In this document: in pieces, positions 35,783 to 48,400 of the stretch
How positions within the stretch are numbered: position 1 is the stretch's first letter
Layout: every line of letters starts with the position of its first letter
NCBI GenBank assembly: GCA_002104945.1
Contig: MCFH01000032.1
Coordinates: forward strand, 496,001 to 560,000
DNA from: Piromyces finnis
Lineage: Eukaryota; Neocallimastigomycota; Neocallimastigomycetes; Neocallimastigales; Neocallimastigaceae
Direction of reading: 5' to 3'
DNA: 64,000 bases
Position numbers and translations under genes: made by a program
The notes under the pieces: generated by a model
The model's input: only the letters and a program-made list of their open reading frames with translations
Told to the model about the DNA's origin: nothing
The model's database searches: none

Positions 35783-37656
35783 ATATTATATTTTATTATA
35801 ATTTATTATATACTATATCTCTTAAACATTCTATTAAGTATAGGTTATTATATATTTCTATAATAATTTATTATATATAATTATATATCTGTATTATATT
35901 AGATATTTTAAATAATTTATGGAATGAATTGAAAATATATTAAAAAAAGATGTAAAAATAATAAAAGAGAAAGGTTCAAAATATCTATTTTAAAAAGGCC
36001 ATTAAAATATAAGCAAAAAACCAGGTCCAACTTTTTATATTTTAAGTAACATTTAAAAATATTTTTTAAGCTTTTTATTAGTTAAACAAATGGAAATTTT
36101 ATGGAATGACCAATTTTATGGTAAAACAATGACTGAGCCAAAAAAAAAATAACATTTAAAAAAGACAAAAAAAGGTTTACATTTTTATTTCTCTTTTTTT
36201 TAATTTTTCAAAGAAATTGGAGTATTACCCTTAAGGTAGGTATTTCTTTTTTTTTAAGTATTTTTAAACCACACCTTTCTATTTGGTTTCCAAAATGTAA
36301 GTTTATTCTTTTTATTTGAGAATTTTAAATATTTATGTTAAAAAAAATATTTATTTATTTTTAATAACAAAAAAAGAAAAGAAAAGGACAAAGGCAAAAA
36401 AAAGGTGGAAATTGTTAAGAAGTTATAAAATCAAAAAATATATACTTTTTTTCATTTCCCAAAATGAAAATTATTGAAATTTGAATTTTCATTTAATAAA
36501 ACTTGAACCATTTTAAGATAATTAAAAATTTCAAAATTATTAAAAAAATAAAAATTTGGAAATAATTAAAATCTGGAAATTAAAAAATTCAATTTTATAA
36601 TAAAAAAAATAATAAAATAATATATTGCCAAAGTATAAACATAAAAAAATTAATTTCTCATTTCTATAATAAATAAATTTATTTAAAAAATAATGAATTT
36701 ATTTTTATTAGTTATAATATTTTATTAAAAATATAGTTTAATTTTATTATTAATATTAATAGATTATGGTAATTACAAAGAATTAATTAATGAGAAATTG
36801 AATAAATTTATATTATAAAATGTGGCTAGTTATAAAACTAAAAACTATTGCTAATAAATGTTCTTAGAACATGTAAATTACTAATATACTACTAATTATT
36901 ATTAAAACATTATTAAATATTACTAATACATTATTAATTATTTTAAACAGAAAATAAAATTATTTTAACACATATTTAATTTATTCTAAAATATTCTAAC
37001 ATTTATTTATTTATTTATTTATTTATCTTCTATTTAAGGTGTATGTTTACAAAGAAAAAATTAAATTTAAATAAACTATTTAATAGAACATATTACAATA
37101 TATCAATAAATTAAATATATTAAATAAAATATTTCAATTTTCATTCACCAAAAAAAATAAAAATTAAATTGATAACACATTATTGATAAATAAAAAGTGG
37201 GTACATTTTAAAACAATTTCATGGTCTTTTTTTTTTTTTTTGTATAATTAACATTAATTATTATTGAATTAATCCACATTTTCCATAAATTATTATAAAT
37301 TTGAAAGGGCAATTTTATTTAAATTATAAATTATTTATTTATATATTATCTCAATTTAATAAATGTAACATATTATTTTCTATTTAATATTTCTTAAAAA
37401 AGAAAAATAACAAGTTACAATTTATTTTTGTTCCTTTGATTTAAAAAAAAAAAGAAATAAGTATATGTTATTTTTATTTGTTTATATATATATATAATAA
37501 AAAAAATAAAGAATTTATATATGACTTACAATAAATTTACATGAGGTTAATGAAAAAAAAAAATTAAATTGATTATAAAGGAATAATTAATTTAATAATA
37601 TAATTAGTAAAACATTAGTAATATTAGTAAAAATTAATAAATATATTTTATAAATA
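35783..37656. other. AT-rich DNA without recognisable features
   Basis: Nearly 1.9 kb of A/T-rich sequence. I see no ORF, no LTR termini and no RNA gene. Confidence 0.6.
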
Positions 37657-37725
37657 ACCTAATAAAATAAGTAAAAATTTTTTATTTGTTTTTAATTTAA
37701 ATCAAAATAAAAAAATAATAAATTT

Positions 37726-37798
37726 TGCGAAGTGTGAGGTTCGAACTCACGACCTTAAGATTATGAGACTTACGCGCCGCCGACTGCACCAACTTCGC
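37726..37798 (-). tRNA. tRNA-Met(CAU), elongator type, right copy
   Basis: Same as 19425-19497 except two D-arm changes (GGTGC and GGCGG), which leave a G-T pair in the D-stem. A T7 run downstream on the minus strand is the likely terminator. Confidence 0.93.
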
Positions 37799-37808
37799 AA
37801 ATATCATT

Positions 37809-37890
37809 CGTCACCTGCAGGACTCGAACCTGCGCTCCCAAAGGGAAATGGCTTAGCAGGCCACCGCGTTAACCACTCCGCCAAAGTGAC
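37809..37890 (-). tRNA. tRNA-Ser(GCU), right copy
   Basis: By eye the same as the left tRNA-Ser. It is 10 nt upstream of tRNA-Met. A family X LTR begins 15 nt upstream (37906). Confidence 0.94.
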
Positions 37891-37905
37891 GTTCACGTAT
37901 TTCTG

Positions 37906-39111
37906 TGATACGCTACTCATATAAAAACATGATAAAAACTAGCTGAATAAACACGACTTAACCCATAGTAACTTATAATAAAAATAAACAATAATAACCC
38001 TTAAAGATGAATGAATAATAATTTTATGAAAATATAACCCTTTCTTTAAATAAATAATATTATCTTTATTATATAATAAATTCTGAGTAAAAACGACCTA
38101 ATAGTGATAATAATAAAATAAATTATTAAATAAAATAAATTATTAAATAAAATAAATTATTAAATAAAATAAATTATTAAATAAAATAAATTATTAAATA
38201 AAATAAATTATTAAATAAAATAAATTATTAAATAAAATAAATTATTAAATAAAATAAAACGACTTAATCCAATAATGTACTAAAATAATAAAATAATAAT
38301 AAATAAATAAAAATGAATAAATAAACTAAAAATAAAATGATATACATCAAATTATTAATTCTAGTGTTTATCCAAGTGTTCTTTAGAAATTCTCTTAAAC
38401 TTATAAATTAAAAAAATAACTAATTGAGTAATTATTACTAAAATGATAAACTTAAAACCTGGAAATAGAACAATAATAACAATTCCAAAGATAAAATACA
38501 GAACTCTTTTATGTTTCTGTATAAAATGAGTGTTTATAATAATTGATACTTTTAATATTTTAATTTCATTTTAATTTTATTTTAATATTATTTTAATTTT
38601 AAATTTTAATTATTTTATTCAAGGTATTATACATTTAATGATAGTCAATGATAATTTATAATAATTTTTCTAAATTTAAACATTTTGAAGTAATAAGAAA
38701 ATCAAATAAGTAATATTCTATAATATTTTATAATACTAAGACATAATTTTAATTTATTCTTTTAATTTTAATAAATAATAACAATAGTAATAATAACATT
38801 TAATAGTTAAAAATAATAATACATGTAATAAATGAAAATGTATAAAAGGAAGATAAAATTCTTCTTTATAAAGGGCGGACAATAAATAGAGAATAAAAAG
38901 ACCATAAACAGATAATAAATAAATTATAAAATATAATAAAGATTTAATTTAAAACATAATAAGAGTTTATTTTCGAGTTTTGAGTGATTTATTTGTTAAT
39001 TATAAAACATATTTTATTTTATTTTAAATTTATTGTTTCATCATTATAATATAGAATTTATTATTTATTAAAAACATTATATTATTCACAAATATATCGG
39101 TCAACGCATCA
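37906..39111 (+). repeat. Solo LTR of family X, right copy
   Basis: From TGATACGCTACTC to CAACGCATCA, 1206 bp, the reverse complement of the X LTRs at 12729 and 17075. It is lengthened by the 17-bp minisatellite inside. CAGA (read toward the tRNA) lies on the tRNA side and TTAA on the other, so no matching duplication remains. Confidence 0.85.
38110..38252 (+). repeat. 17-bp minisatellite in LTR X
   Basis: About eight copies of TAAAATAAATTATTAAA. The two left-hand X copies have one to two units at the same place (near 13590 and 17960). Confidence 0.93.
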
Positions 39112-39115
39112 TTAA

Positions 39116-39527
39116 TGATACGTGACGAACAGAAAATACTACTTTTGGTAGAAATTCCAGGTTAATTCATATAAGGGTTAAGATAATAATAAATTAATAA
39201 TAACTTTAATTAATAATGAAATTAATTAATATGAAATTAATTAAAAAAAAAAATATTTAATATGTACTAATATAAATATAATTAATAATTAAATAATTAA
39301 AATGATGTTCTTGATTTTGTAATTAAGTTCCAAAGATAATAAGATATAATAAAATGAGAAATTTAGTAGTAGTTTAGTAATATTAATAGTGAATAAGTAG
39401 TATATTTATATAGGAAATATAGTTATTTTAAATATGTATTATTAATAATAAATAAATGTAAAAATACTAATTATAATATATTTTAATAAAGATAAATATT
39501 TAATAATAATAAAAGGCTTATTTTGTT

Positions 39528-39562
<35 letters not shown>

Positions 39563-39709
39563 TAAATAATAATAAATAAGTAAATAAATACATAATAACT
39601 ATATCACATAATTATTAATAACTGGAATATATTATTTCAGCAATATTCCTTATTACCACAACCTCAAAATAAATAATAATATTATGATATTTTATTTTAT
39701 AACGTATCA
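39116..39709. repeat. 594-bp LTR-like unit flanked by TTAA
   Basis: Termini TGATACGT/ACGTATCA, with TTAA on both sides (39112-39115, 39710-39713), giving a 13-bp perfect inverted repeat ATTAATGATACGT/ACGTATCATTAAT. No coding capacity. Given its place in an LTR stack, a solo LTR is more likely than a piggyBac-like MITE. Confidence 0.6.
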
Positions 39710-39713
39710 TTAA

Positions 39714-40503
39714 TTGAAAAATAATGAAATTAATAAATATAAAATTATTATTATACCTGATTTTTAAGTTAACCCTAAAAGTAACTTAAAACAAGTTATA
39801 GTTTAATTAAGCACTTTACCAAAATTCTTAAATAAAATTAATCCTAAACACTGCATATATTTTGATTATTGAAAGAAAATAATAAACTTTAATTAATCGA
39901 GATCAAAATATATAACTTTTGTTAAATTAATTGTTAAATTAAATATTTAATAACTTCGTTAGTAAATTACACTTTAAAAGTAAACAAATATAATAATTCA
40001 TGTTATAAAATAATATAATTAAACACTTTTATTAAGATATTAAAAATAATTATTACTTTAATTAATTATAAAATAAACAACTTTTTATATTCTTTAACTT
40101 TTAATTGTTTCTTTTATTGTTATTTTTAATTACTTTTATTACTTTTATTGTAAATAGTTTTTAATTTTATTATTTTAATGTAAATAGTTTAAACTTAGAA
40201 GAAAATATAAATACATGTAAATATTCTTATTTTAATCATTATTGTTATTATTATTAAAGAAATATTATAGTTTAATTGATATTTTTATAATTTTAATAAT
40301 CACTTTTATAATTAAATGAATAAAACTTTAAATAATTAAATATTAGAAAAACGAGTGTTTCTAATAAAACAATTTTATTAATTTATATAAAAACAATTTT
40401 AAATTCTAATCCATATAACTTATATGGTTATAATCAAAGATATAATATAATAATCACTTTTTGAAGTAAAATTCAAAATTAAGATTATTATCAAATTATA
40501 TCA
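39714..40503. repeat. Solo LTR unit T, right copy
   Basis: Reverse complement of 14447-15248. TTTT separates it from the next unit at 40508. Confidence 0.68.
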
Positions 40504-40507
40504 TTTT

Positions 40508-40785
40508 TGATACGGTAAGATATTATCTTAATTCTATAAATGAATATAGAAAGTGATAATATCTGTATCTAAAATTTAACAAATAGAAATAAAGAAAACA
40601 AAATAAATGATTTTTATACTTGTTCATTTGCAAGTCTTTATTAGTTTAAAATATAAAATTATTTTATTTAATTAAAAAATTTTAATATTTAATAACTCTT
40701 GTATTATTAAATATATATAATTATTAAATATATATTATTATTATTTAATACATCTCGTATGTATATTATTATAATTACAATTAAA
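40508..40785 (-). repeat. Truncated LTR of family Y
   Basis: Starts TGATACGGTAAGATATTATC and follows the reverse complement of the Y LTR through the TATTATCTTAATTCTAT block and CTTGTTCATTTGCAAG, then stops near 40785, where X sequence begins. Confidence 0.7.
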
Positions 40786-40789
40786 GAGT

Positions 40790-42180
40790 TTATTTTAAGT
40801 TTTAAAGAGATTTATTTGTTAATTATAAAACGTATTTTATTTTAAATTTGTTGTTTCATCTAAATCCTAGAATTTATAATTTATTAAAAATATTATATTG
40901 TTCAAAAATATATCGTCCAACGCACCATAAAATTTTAGTGGAGAATCCGGGCGTGACAAAAGATATGAAAAAGAATAATATCAATAATAATACTAATAAA
41001 TTCTAAAACATTAAGTGTTTATAAAAAAACAGTTTATTTTATATTTTCTATAATAATAATAATATTCAAAAAAAAATAATTATTATATATATAAAAGGAA
41101 ATATATATATAATATTAAACTATAAAAAAATTTAATATTTCTAAAAAGGGTATTTAAGAAATTCAAGACTAAGTGATTAATATTTAGTCATATATACGTT
41201 ACGTACGTTACACCAGGAAGATAATTTCTATAATTCCTATAATTGTTTTCATTCTTATTATTAATAAGGATAACTTAATCCATTCAGTTAGTTTGTTATA
41301 TTTCTGATCTATCCAGGGGTTCAATGTGATAGTAAAAACTAGGAAAAGAATTAATCCTTCTCTTTTCAGCAGTTAATAATAAGATCATAATTTAAATTAA
41401 ATATATAACTTTTATTTCTTAATTAAGAGAATGAATTAATTCACCAGTGCTTATTTGTAGAGGCAACTGTTGGATGAAAAACTTCTTAGCTTAAGGCTAC
41501 CTACATATTAAACGAAAAATTTATTTCAATATTCTTAATAAAAATTTTTTAATTTAAATTATAACAAAAAAAAAAAAATAGTAAGTATATATTGGTTGTT
41601 GTTATATAATAGACAGGGTTCGGAAAATAGCAATAATTAAAACAATTATTATTTAGAGAGTAAGGCAGGTACATACTCAGCAAGAGGGAGTAGGTATACT
41701 AGACAGCCTTTATTTGATTCTCAAGTAAGAGAGTAGAAAGTTCGGCTAAAAATCCTGAGTAAAGAGCAGAACTTTGGAAGCGAAAATTTATCATTTAAAG
41801 GTGGGGGTTTAGTAGAGATCCGAAAGTCTTTATAGTCACTGTACCTCGGATGTCTATAAATAAATAAATAATTGTAACCATATATATAAATTATTGAAAT
41901 TAAATAGAGTAAAATAAAAATAATAATAATAATAATAAATAAAAAATATTCTTCTAAATTCATAATTCCTTAAGTTATTATTCCTTGATCCTTCAAATTG
42001 AGATAATAATTAAATATTAAATTAATAAATGTATATTCTGTAAAGCTTCTATTATTCTTAAATAATAATAATAATAATAAATAATAAATATCTTCAATAA
42101 AACATATTTCTCTAATTTGATTTTATCCAATATTAAATTTCGTTTTAAAGTTTAAATAATTTATATATTATATATAGAGC
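40790..42180 (+). mobile_element. Relic of element X: LTR end, primer site and leader
   Basis: The X LTR 3' end (to CAACGCACCA, about 40925) is followed by TTTTAGTGGAGAATCCGGG, the X primer site with one change. About 1.2 kb of leader-like DNA follows, with hairpins such as ATCCGA/TCGGAT (41818-41852) and a GGTATACTAG motif (41692-41701) also seen in the A/B leader. No gag or pol remains. The minus-strand open frame at 41721-41963 is not supported as a gene. Confidence 0.55.
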
Positions 42181-42206
42181 AAGTCTGCAGAGATCCTGTA
42201 TAAAAA

Positions 42207-42277
42207 TGCATTGACCGGGAATCGAACCCGGGTCTACCGCGTGGCAGGCGGTAATTATACCACTAAACCATCAATGC
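42207..42277 (-). tRNA. tRNA-Gly(GCC)
   Basis: Acceptor GCATTGA/TCAATGC, discriminator A, anticodon loop CTGCCAC (GCC), T-loop TTCGATT. A TTTTT terminator lies just downstream on the minus strand (42202-42206). The 16 bases upstream end in GATT and then element B begins. Confidence 0.96.
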
Positions 42278-42293
42278 TCTCAATTGTTTGATT

Positions 42294-43004
42294 TGTTAAG
42301 GAACCAACAAATAATGTTATTCTTGTCATAATTAATGATTATGACCTAATCCATTCATTATTGTTCCTAAATGTATGAAAACTTTACAATATTCTTATTT
42401 GTAAATTAATGTATACACTTAAATTATATTTAAAATTATTAATAATTATTTTTTATTGAACTTAAATTTTATTTTATTAAACTTAAAAATTAATTTAGTA
42501 ATAATAATATATTGAAAATTATAGTTTATTGAACTTTTAGTTTAATTTATCAAGTTAATGAATTTTTATTAATTAAAATTATGAATAATATTTCTGTAAA
42601 ATAGTAAAATTTTTTAGTTAAATATATTTAAAGTAAACTTTTAATGTATGTTAATCAATTTAATAATATGTATAAATATTCATTATAATAGTAATGTAAT
42701 TTTATTATTCATTTAAAAGTAATTTAAATACTAAAATTAATGTAAATAATTAAAGACTAATTCTTTTAATTAACACTACTTAATTTTTTACAAAAAGTAT
42801 AAAAAGGTGTATATTATAAGAATTAGAAAATATACAGATATTTTTATTTTTATTTTTATTTTATTTTATAATTTTATATTAATATCTTAATAAAACAATT
42901 TTATTAATAAAACAATTTTTCTTATTTCATTTTAATATTATTTTTGAGTATTAATAAATTTATTAATATTTTATAAATAAAAGTAAATTCCTCGAACCGT
43001 AACA
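42294..43004 (+). repeat. 5' LTR of element B
   Basis: TGTTAAGG to CCGTAACA, 711 bp. Confidence 0.93.
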
Positions 43005-43883
43005 TAAAAATTGGTGGAGATATCGGGGAATAATATTAATAAAAATTATTAATACATAGGATAAAGTAATATTAAAATATTACTAAAATATTATATAAAT
43101 TTCTTAAAAATTTATTACCCTTCAAAGTTATAGGTAATATTTATATTACTGTTGAAGCTTTAAGGTATAATATTTTAGTAGAACTGAATTAGTACGCTTT
43201 AGAAGCAGTACTTATTTAGGAATTAGTGGTTAAGTTTTTAGGTCTAGTTTATCTTTCACAGTAGGATACTGGAAAGCGCTGAACCTTTCTATTTTGCTAG
43301 AGAAATAGAAGTGCCTCGCATAATTGCTACATGACACTGGTAATACGGTAAGCTGGGCAATTGTGAACTACTTAAGCACCCTAAATAAGTATTGGAAAAT
43401 TGCTGTGAAATGCTGTTCTACTATACTTATTATTGTAATTCAAATTTTTAATAAATTAAATATTATTTTAGTATTTATAATTTTTTTAAAAAAAAAAAAA
43501 AAAATATTTTTTTTTTTAATTGAACGATTTTTAAAAATTATTCTTTTTAAAATATAAATAAATAATTCGAAAGTGACCCTTAGCGTGGCAAGTTAAACTG
43601 CTGTACGTAATACTTTGGTGTTCAATTATATCTGATAATTGGGGAAGATAATCAATTATTTTCTTTCCGCTAATTAAGTTAGTGATAATAAAGAAATTAA
43701 TTACGTTACTTCCTTTTATTAAATTATATTTAATATTAACCATCGGGTATATTTGTGGCTTATCATCAAAGAGCTACGAGGGATTTTCACTTAGAATTAC
43801 ACAACCTATAATACTTGATGGTTTAACATTATATAGGTTGGCCTATATTTTTATAAAAAGAAATAAGTTTTTAAATAATAATT

Positions 43884-43930
<47 letters not shown>

Positions 43931-44560
43931 GATATATATATCTATTCTTTTTGTTGATTCTCTTCGAGTAATTTAATATTGCTAATTGAAATATTCTTTT
44001 CTTACTGTTTTAAGTTAAACAAGTTATATCAGCATAGACAAGCCTTATTAACTAATCAACAGAGGTATACTAGGGGTGGTAGAAAGATCCTGAAGCACGT
44101 GACGGAACTTAGATCGTGTGAATAAGGTGACGGCAACATTTACCATTGGACGAAAGACTCTTAGTTAATAGTCTATTATATATAATTTGGTCGGTAACTT
44201 GAATCAGTAATAACAATATTAAATTAAAATTCTTGCTAGTAAATTGAAAACAAATAATAATTAACTATAAGAAAAACAGAAAACAAAAGTAATAATTTCA
44301 TCTTTTCTGACTGAACTAAGATAGTAAGGAGTGATACTAAAAATTTAAATAAATAATTGGTAGTACGTGCTGTGCTAGATTATTTGTATCTCATTCTGTC
44401 AAGTGGTCGATAAAGGAATTTCGAGCTTGGTTACAACTAATAAGTGGTCGATAAAGGAATTTCGAACTTATAATTTTTTTTTAGACTATCAAAGGTATTT
44501 TTGAGTCTATACTGTGTCATCTTGTACTGCAATAAATTCGGTCAAGGAAAATACAAGAAA
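43005..44560 (+). ncRNA. Primer site and structured leader RNA of element B
   Basis: The primer site TTGGTGGAGATATCGGGG is at 43011-43028. The leader carries the same hairpins as element A. The conserved domain at about 44028-44205 includes TGACGGAACTTAGAT inside CACG/CGTG. It also has an A-run of about 40 near 43888-43926 and a duplicated AAGTGGTCGATAAAGGAATTT block (44400-44465) absent from A. Confidence 0.6.
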
Positions 44561-45442
44561 ATGAGCAATTCTACTACAAGGATAGATTTCAAGGAGTTGA
44601 AGAAGGAACTCAAGGATATAGAAAAACTTTCCAAAGATAATTTGGACATAAGATCCTGGGCTTCTGAAATAAGTTTATGGATTGAACTTCAAGATATCAC
44701 TAGTGCCAAGAAAATTTACATGGCATGTGTGCTTACTTCTAAGGGTGAACCAAGAAAGGTAATCCAAGAGTTGGAAGATAAAGACAGTGATAGTGAAGAT
44801 GAATATGAAAGTGAAAATGAAGAAGAGAATCAGAAAAATGAATCTAATGAAGAAGATTATCCCTCACTTGGGAAAATTATCAATGCCCTTGAAACATTTT
44901 ATGGGTTAAAAGAAGATCAAAGTATGTTATTACGGGAACTAAGAAGACTACGTATAAGAAGAAATGAATCAGTTAAAGATTTCAATAGAAGATATAGATC
45001 TTTATATTTAAAGTTGGATAAGAAAAAGAAGAAGCAGATTAGTGTGTTAGATTATGCAGATTCTTTACAAAATAATAAAGAAGCATGGAGAAAAGTATCT
45101 TTAAAAGATGATATCACTCTAGAAAAGGCCTTTAAGATAGCTGAGAAGGTAGATAGGTTATCTACTAGAATAGATAATGATGGTAATCTACCAACGACTA
45201 CTGCAATAACCAAAAGTTATAATAATTTTCAACCATACAAGAGAAAAGTTTCTTTTACTGAAGCCAAAAAGCCTAATAAAGATGATGAAATGAATAACCT
45301 AGTCAAGAAAATGAAAAATTTAACTATTAAAGCTTGTTTCTTCTGTAGTGAACCTGGTCATTATCAACAAAATTGCCCAAAACTTCAAGCCATTATTGAA
45401 GGAAACAAGAAGCGTTATTATGATAATCATTTAAATCATTAA
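44561..45442 (+). CDS. gag: Gag of element B
   Basis: 293 aa from ATG 44561 (the frame is open further upstream but without an ATG). Acidic segment near residues 74-100, helical capsid-like region, and zinc knuckle CFFCSEPGHYQQNC close to the C-terminus. Very close to gag of element A except in the linker before the knuckle. It forms the particle and binds RNA. The stop TAA is four codons past CAT TTA AAT, the shift site. Confidence 0.94.
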   Translation: MSNSTTRIDFKELKKELKDIEKLSKDNLDIRSWASEISLWIELQDITSAKKIYMACVLTSKGEPRKVIQELEDKDSDSEDEYESENEEENQKNESNEEDYPSLGKIINALETFYGLKEDQSMLLRELRRLRIRRNESVKDFNRRYRSLYLKLDKKKKKQISVLDYADSLQNNKEAWRKVSLKDDITLEKAFKIAEKVDRLSTRIDNDGNLPTTTAITKSYNNFQPYKRKVSFTEAKKPNKDDEMNNLVKKMKNLTIKACFFCSEPGHYQQNCPKLQAIIEGNKKRYYDNHLNH

Positions 45443-45463
45443 GTGGGAGAAGAAGCACTCCCA
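45430..45463 (+). promoter_or_regulatory. -1 ribosomal frameshift signal, element B
   Basis: Heptamer T TTA AAT (45430-45436) in the gag frame, a 7-nt spacer, then hairpin TGGGAG/CTCCCA (45444-45463, 6 bp, 8-nt loop). The pol frame opens just before (TAA at 45424-45426) and runs through. The signal is the same in element A. Confidence 0.78.
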
Positions 45464-48400
45464 TCGTCAATAAAATAGCTTCAGCTCAGTATCAGTCAAT
45501 GCCAAGTGAAGAAACAACAAGCCAGAGTGATTGGTCGAAAGAAGAATATGATGAAGAAATCGAAAGTGACTTTGAAGATACTGATATTAATGAACAGTTC
45601 TTTGTATGTGCTAATAAAAGGAAGTTGGATAAAATAAGCAAAGAACAAGATGGTAATAAAGAAAAACGACTTCACAAAAACTTGAAAAATGATCCTAGAC
45701 CTATTCTTACACCTGCTCTTAGGAAACGTAAAGCACAAGAATTAGAAAATATACCAATAGATGTTTCTCCTAAGCAACTGCATCCTTCTATTATTGCTCA
45801 ACCGAATATCAGAGAACAAAAACTAAAAGAAAGAAAACTTCGGGATAAAGAGCGTGCTAGTAGTAGTGAACAAAAGGAAGAAGAAAAGAATGAATTGGCA
45901 AGTTCTAATGAAGATCCTATTATTATCGACTATGATGAAGAAGAAATGTTGTCTGCAATTACAGATAAGAAAGGTGCTAAGGTGGTAGAGAAAGATAACA
46001 CAAGTGAATCAACCAAATCTACTTCTAATTCAACTCTAAATAAATTAATGAAAGAGCAAAAGAAAGAAAAACCTGCAGAATCGAAGGTTAAGAAAACTGC
46101 TAGAAATATTCAAATGATAGCAGATACGGAAGAATATAATGTAGTTAAAGATCTTAACGAAACAAAATGCAATATTACTTTTGGTCAATTACTTAACTCG
46201 GCTCCAAAGTTACGAACGCAAGTGTCACAAGGTCTTAAACTGGAAAAGAACAACACAAAAATTGTGGGAGCTCTGGAGAATTTTAATGCTACTTCGGTAT
46301 TAGTAAATAATGTAGATCATTCGTATGTAAGCAAAAGTAAAGAAGTATCAGAAGAAGATATCGCTATGGTAGATGCAACGGTTGATGGGGTACCAGGTAA
46401 ATTATTAGTTGATTCCTGTAGCAACTTAAGTATTATAACAAAAAAATATTTAGATAAACTTCCCCATCAATATGAATCTATTGGATTGAGTTGTGGAAGA
46501 ATACGTTTAGCTACTAAAAATGATGACTATTCGGAAGGCATAATTATTAGAGTACCGGTCCAGATAAATGATCTTACAATCACTGCTGATTTTAGAGTGG
46601 TGGATAAAGAAGACCCCTTTTATGATATGTTAATTAATTTGAAAACCCAAATGGATAACAACTTATTTATCCACCCACTTCGCTATAGTCTTTGCAGATT
46701 TAATTCAAATGGATTTATTGAAGATATTGCTCCAATTAATAACAAATATGATGATGAAGAAAAGATTATGTGTATGATACGTAGAGTCGGTGATGAAGAT
46801 TTTAAAAGTGATTTGAAAAATATTGAAGGTTTACCACCTTCAGAATATATTCACAATAAAAATTTTACTGAGACTCTTAATGAAAAGTATCGAGAACAAA
46901 TTGTTCGGATATTGGAAGAGAATATTGAAATTATTGCTACTTCTTCTGAAGAACTAACACCTTCGAATTTAACTCCCCATAAGATTAATTTAAAGCCAGG
47001 AGCAAAGCCAATTAAACAAAGATCATATAGGTTAGCCAAGTTCAAATCTGATATACTTAAGGAAGAATTGTCTAAATTGATTAATAAAAAGCTAATTGAG
47101 CCATCGTACTCGGAATGGTCTTCTCCGGTGGTTTTGGTCCCGAAGCATAATGGGAAATGGAGAATGTGCGTGGACTATCGAAGAGTTAATGATTTGTCTG
47201 AAAAGGATGCCTATTCAATTCCTTTTATAGATGAGATATTTGATAGTTTACATGGTGCAACTATATTCACTACTATGGACTTATATTCCGGCTATCATCA
47301 AATCCTTATGGATGAAGAAAGCGTTGAATTGACAAGTTTTACAACTAAGTTTGGAAATTACCAATTCAAGGTTATGCCTTTTGGTCTCACTGGAGCACCC
47401 GCTACATTTCAGAGGGAGATGAATCGGATTCTGTTTCCGTTAATTGGAAAGTGTGTTTATAACTTCATTGATGATATTCTGATCTATTCAAAGAGTATTG
47501 AAGAACATATTGAACATATAAATCAAGTTTTAGCAATTTTCCGGGAAAACAAACTAAAAATCAATATTGAAAAATGTCATTTTATGCAAACTGAAGTTGA
47601 CGTGTTAGGCCATCGTTTAACTACAGAAGGTCTTAAACCATTAGATAACAAAATCCAAGCTATAAAAAATTGGAAACCTCCTTCGAATATCCATGAATTA
47701 AGATCATTCCTAGGTTCAATTGGATATTATAGAGATTTTATTCCTAATTATGCTAAACTTACTGCTCCCTTGTGTAAGCTGCTTAGAAAAGGTGTTCCTT
47801 TCAAATGGTGTAATGAACAACAAGAGAGTTTTATTATATTGAAAGAAAAGTTAATTAATGCGCCTATTCTGAAATTCCCTGATTTTGAGAAAGAATTTAT
47901 AATCCGAACAGATGCATCGTATGAAGGAATCGGAGGAGTATTATTACAAAAGGAAGGCACAGATATTGAACATCCAATTCATTATATTAGCCGAAGTCTG
48001 ACGAAAGCAGAAAAAAATTATGGAATTACTGACTTGGAAGGGACTGCCTTATTTTACTGCATTACTAAATTAAAGCCTTATATAATGGGAAGTCCATTCA
48101 AGACTATCGTCTATACTGATCATAAACCATTAATTGGATTATTTAAAAATAAGGAGCCAAACAATGCAAGACAAACAAGATGGTGTTTAACAGCTAGTAT
48201 GCTAGGAGTTGATATTCGTTATGAACAAGGTAAAAAGAATGTTGTAGCAGATGCACTGTCTCGAATGAGAAATGACAAAGATAAGGAAGTGTTAGCTACT
48301 AAAATTAATAAAGGTATAGAAGAAACCATGCTATCTAAGGTAATTAAAGAATTTGTTGAAGAAAAGTTCACCAAAATAGATGGGGTGGATTACTTTATTG

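Larger units (their letters stand above)
37657..37905. repeat. Right arm of inverted duplication carrying the tRNA pair
   Basis: Reverse complement of 19317-19562. Homology includes the AT-rich downstream tail, both tRNAs and the 10-nt spacing. The 15 bases upstream of tRNA-Ser differ from the left copy. Confidence 0.85.
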
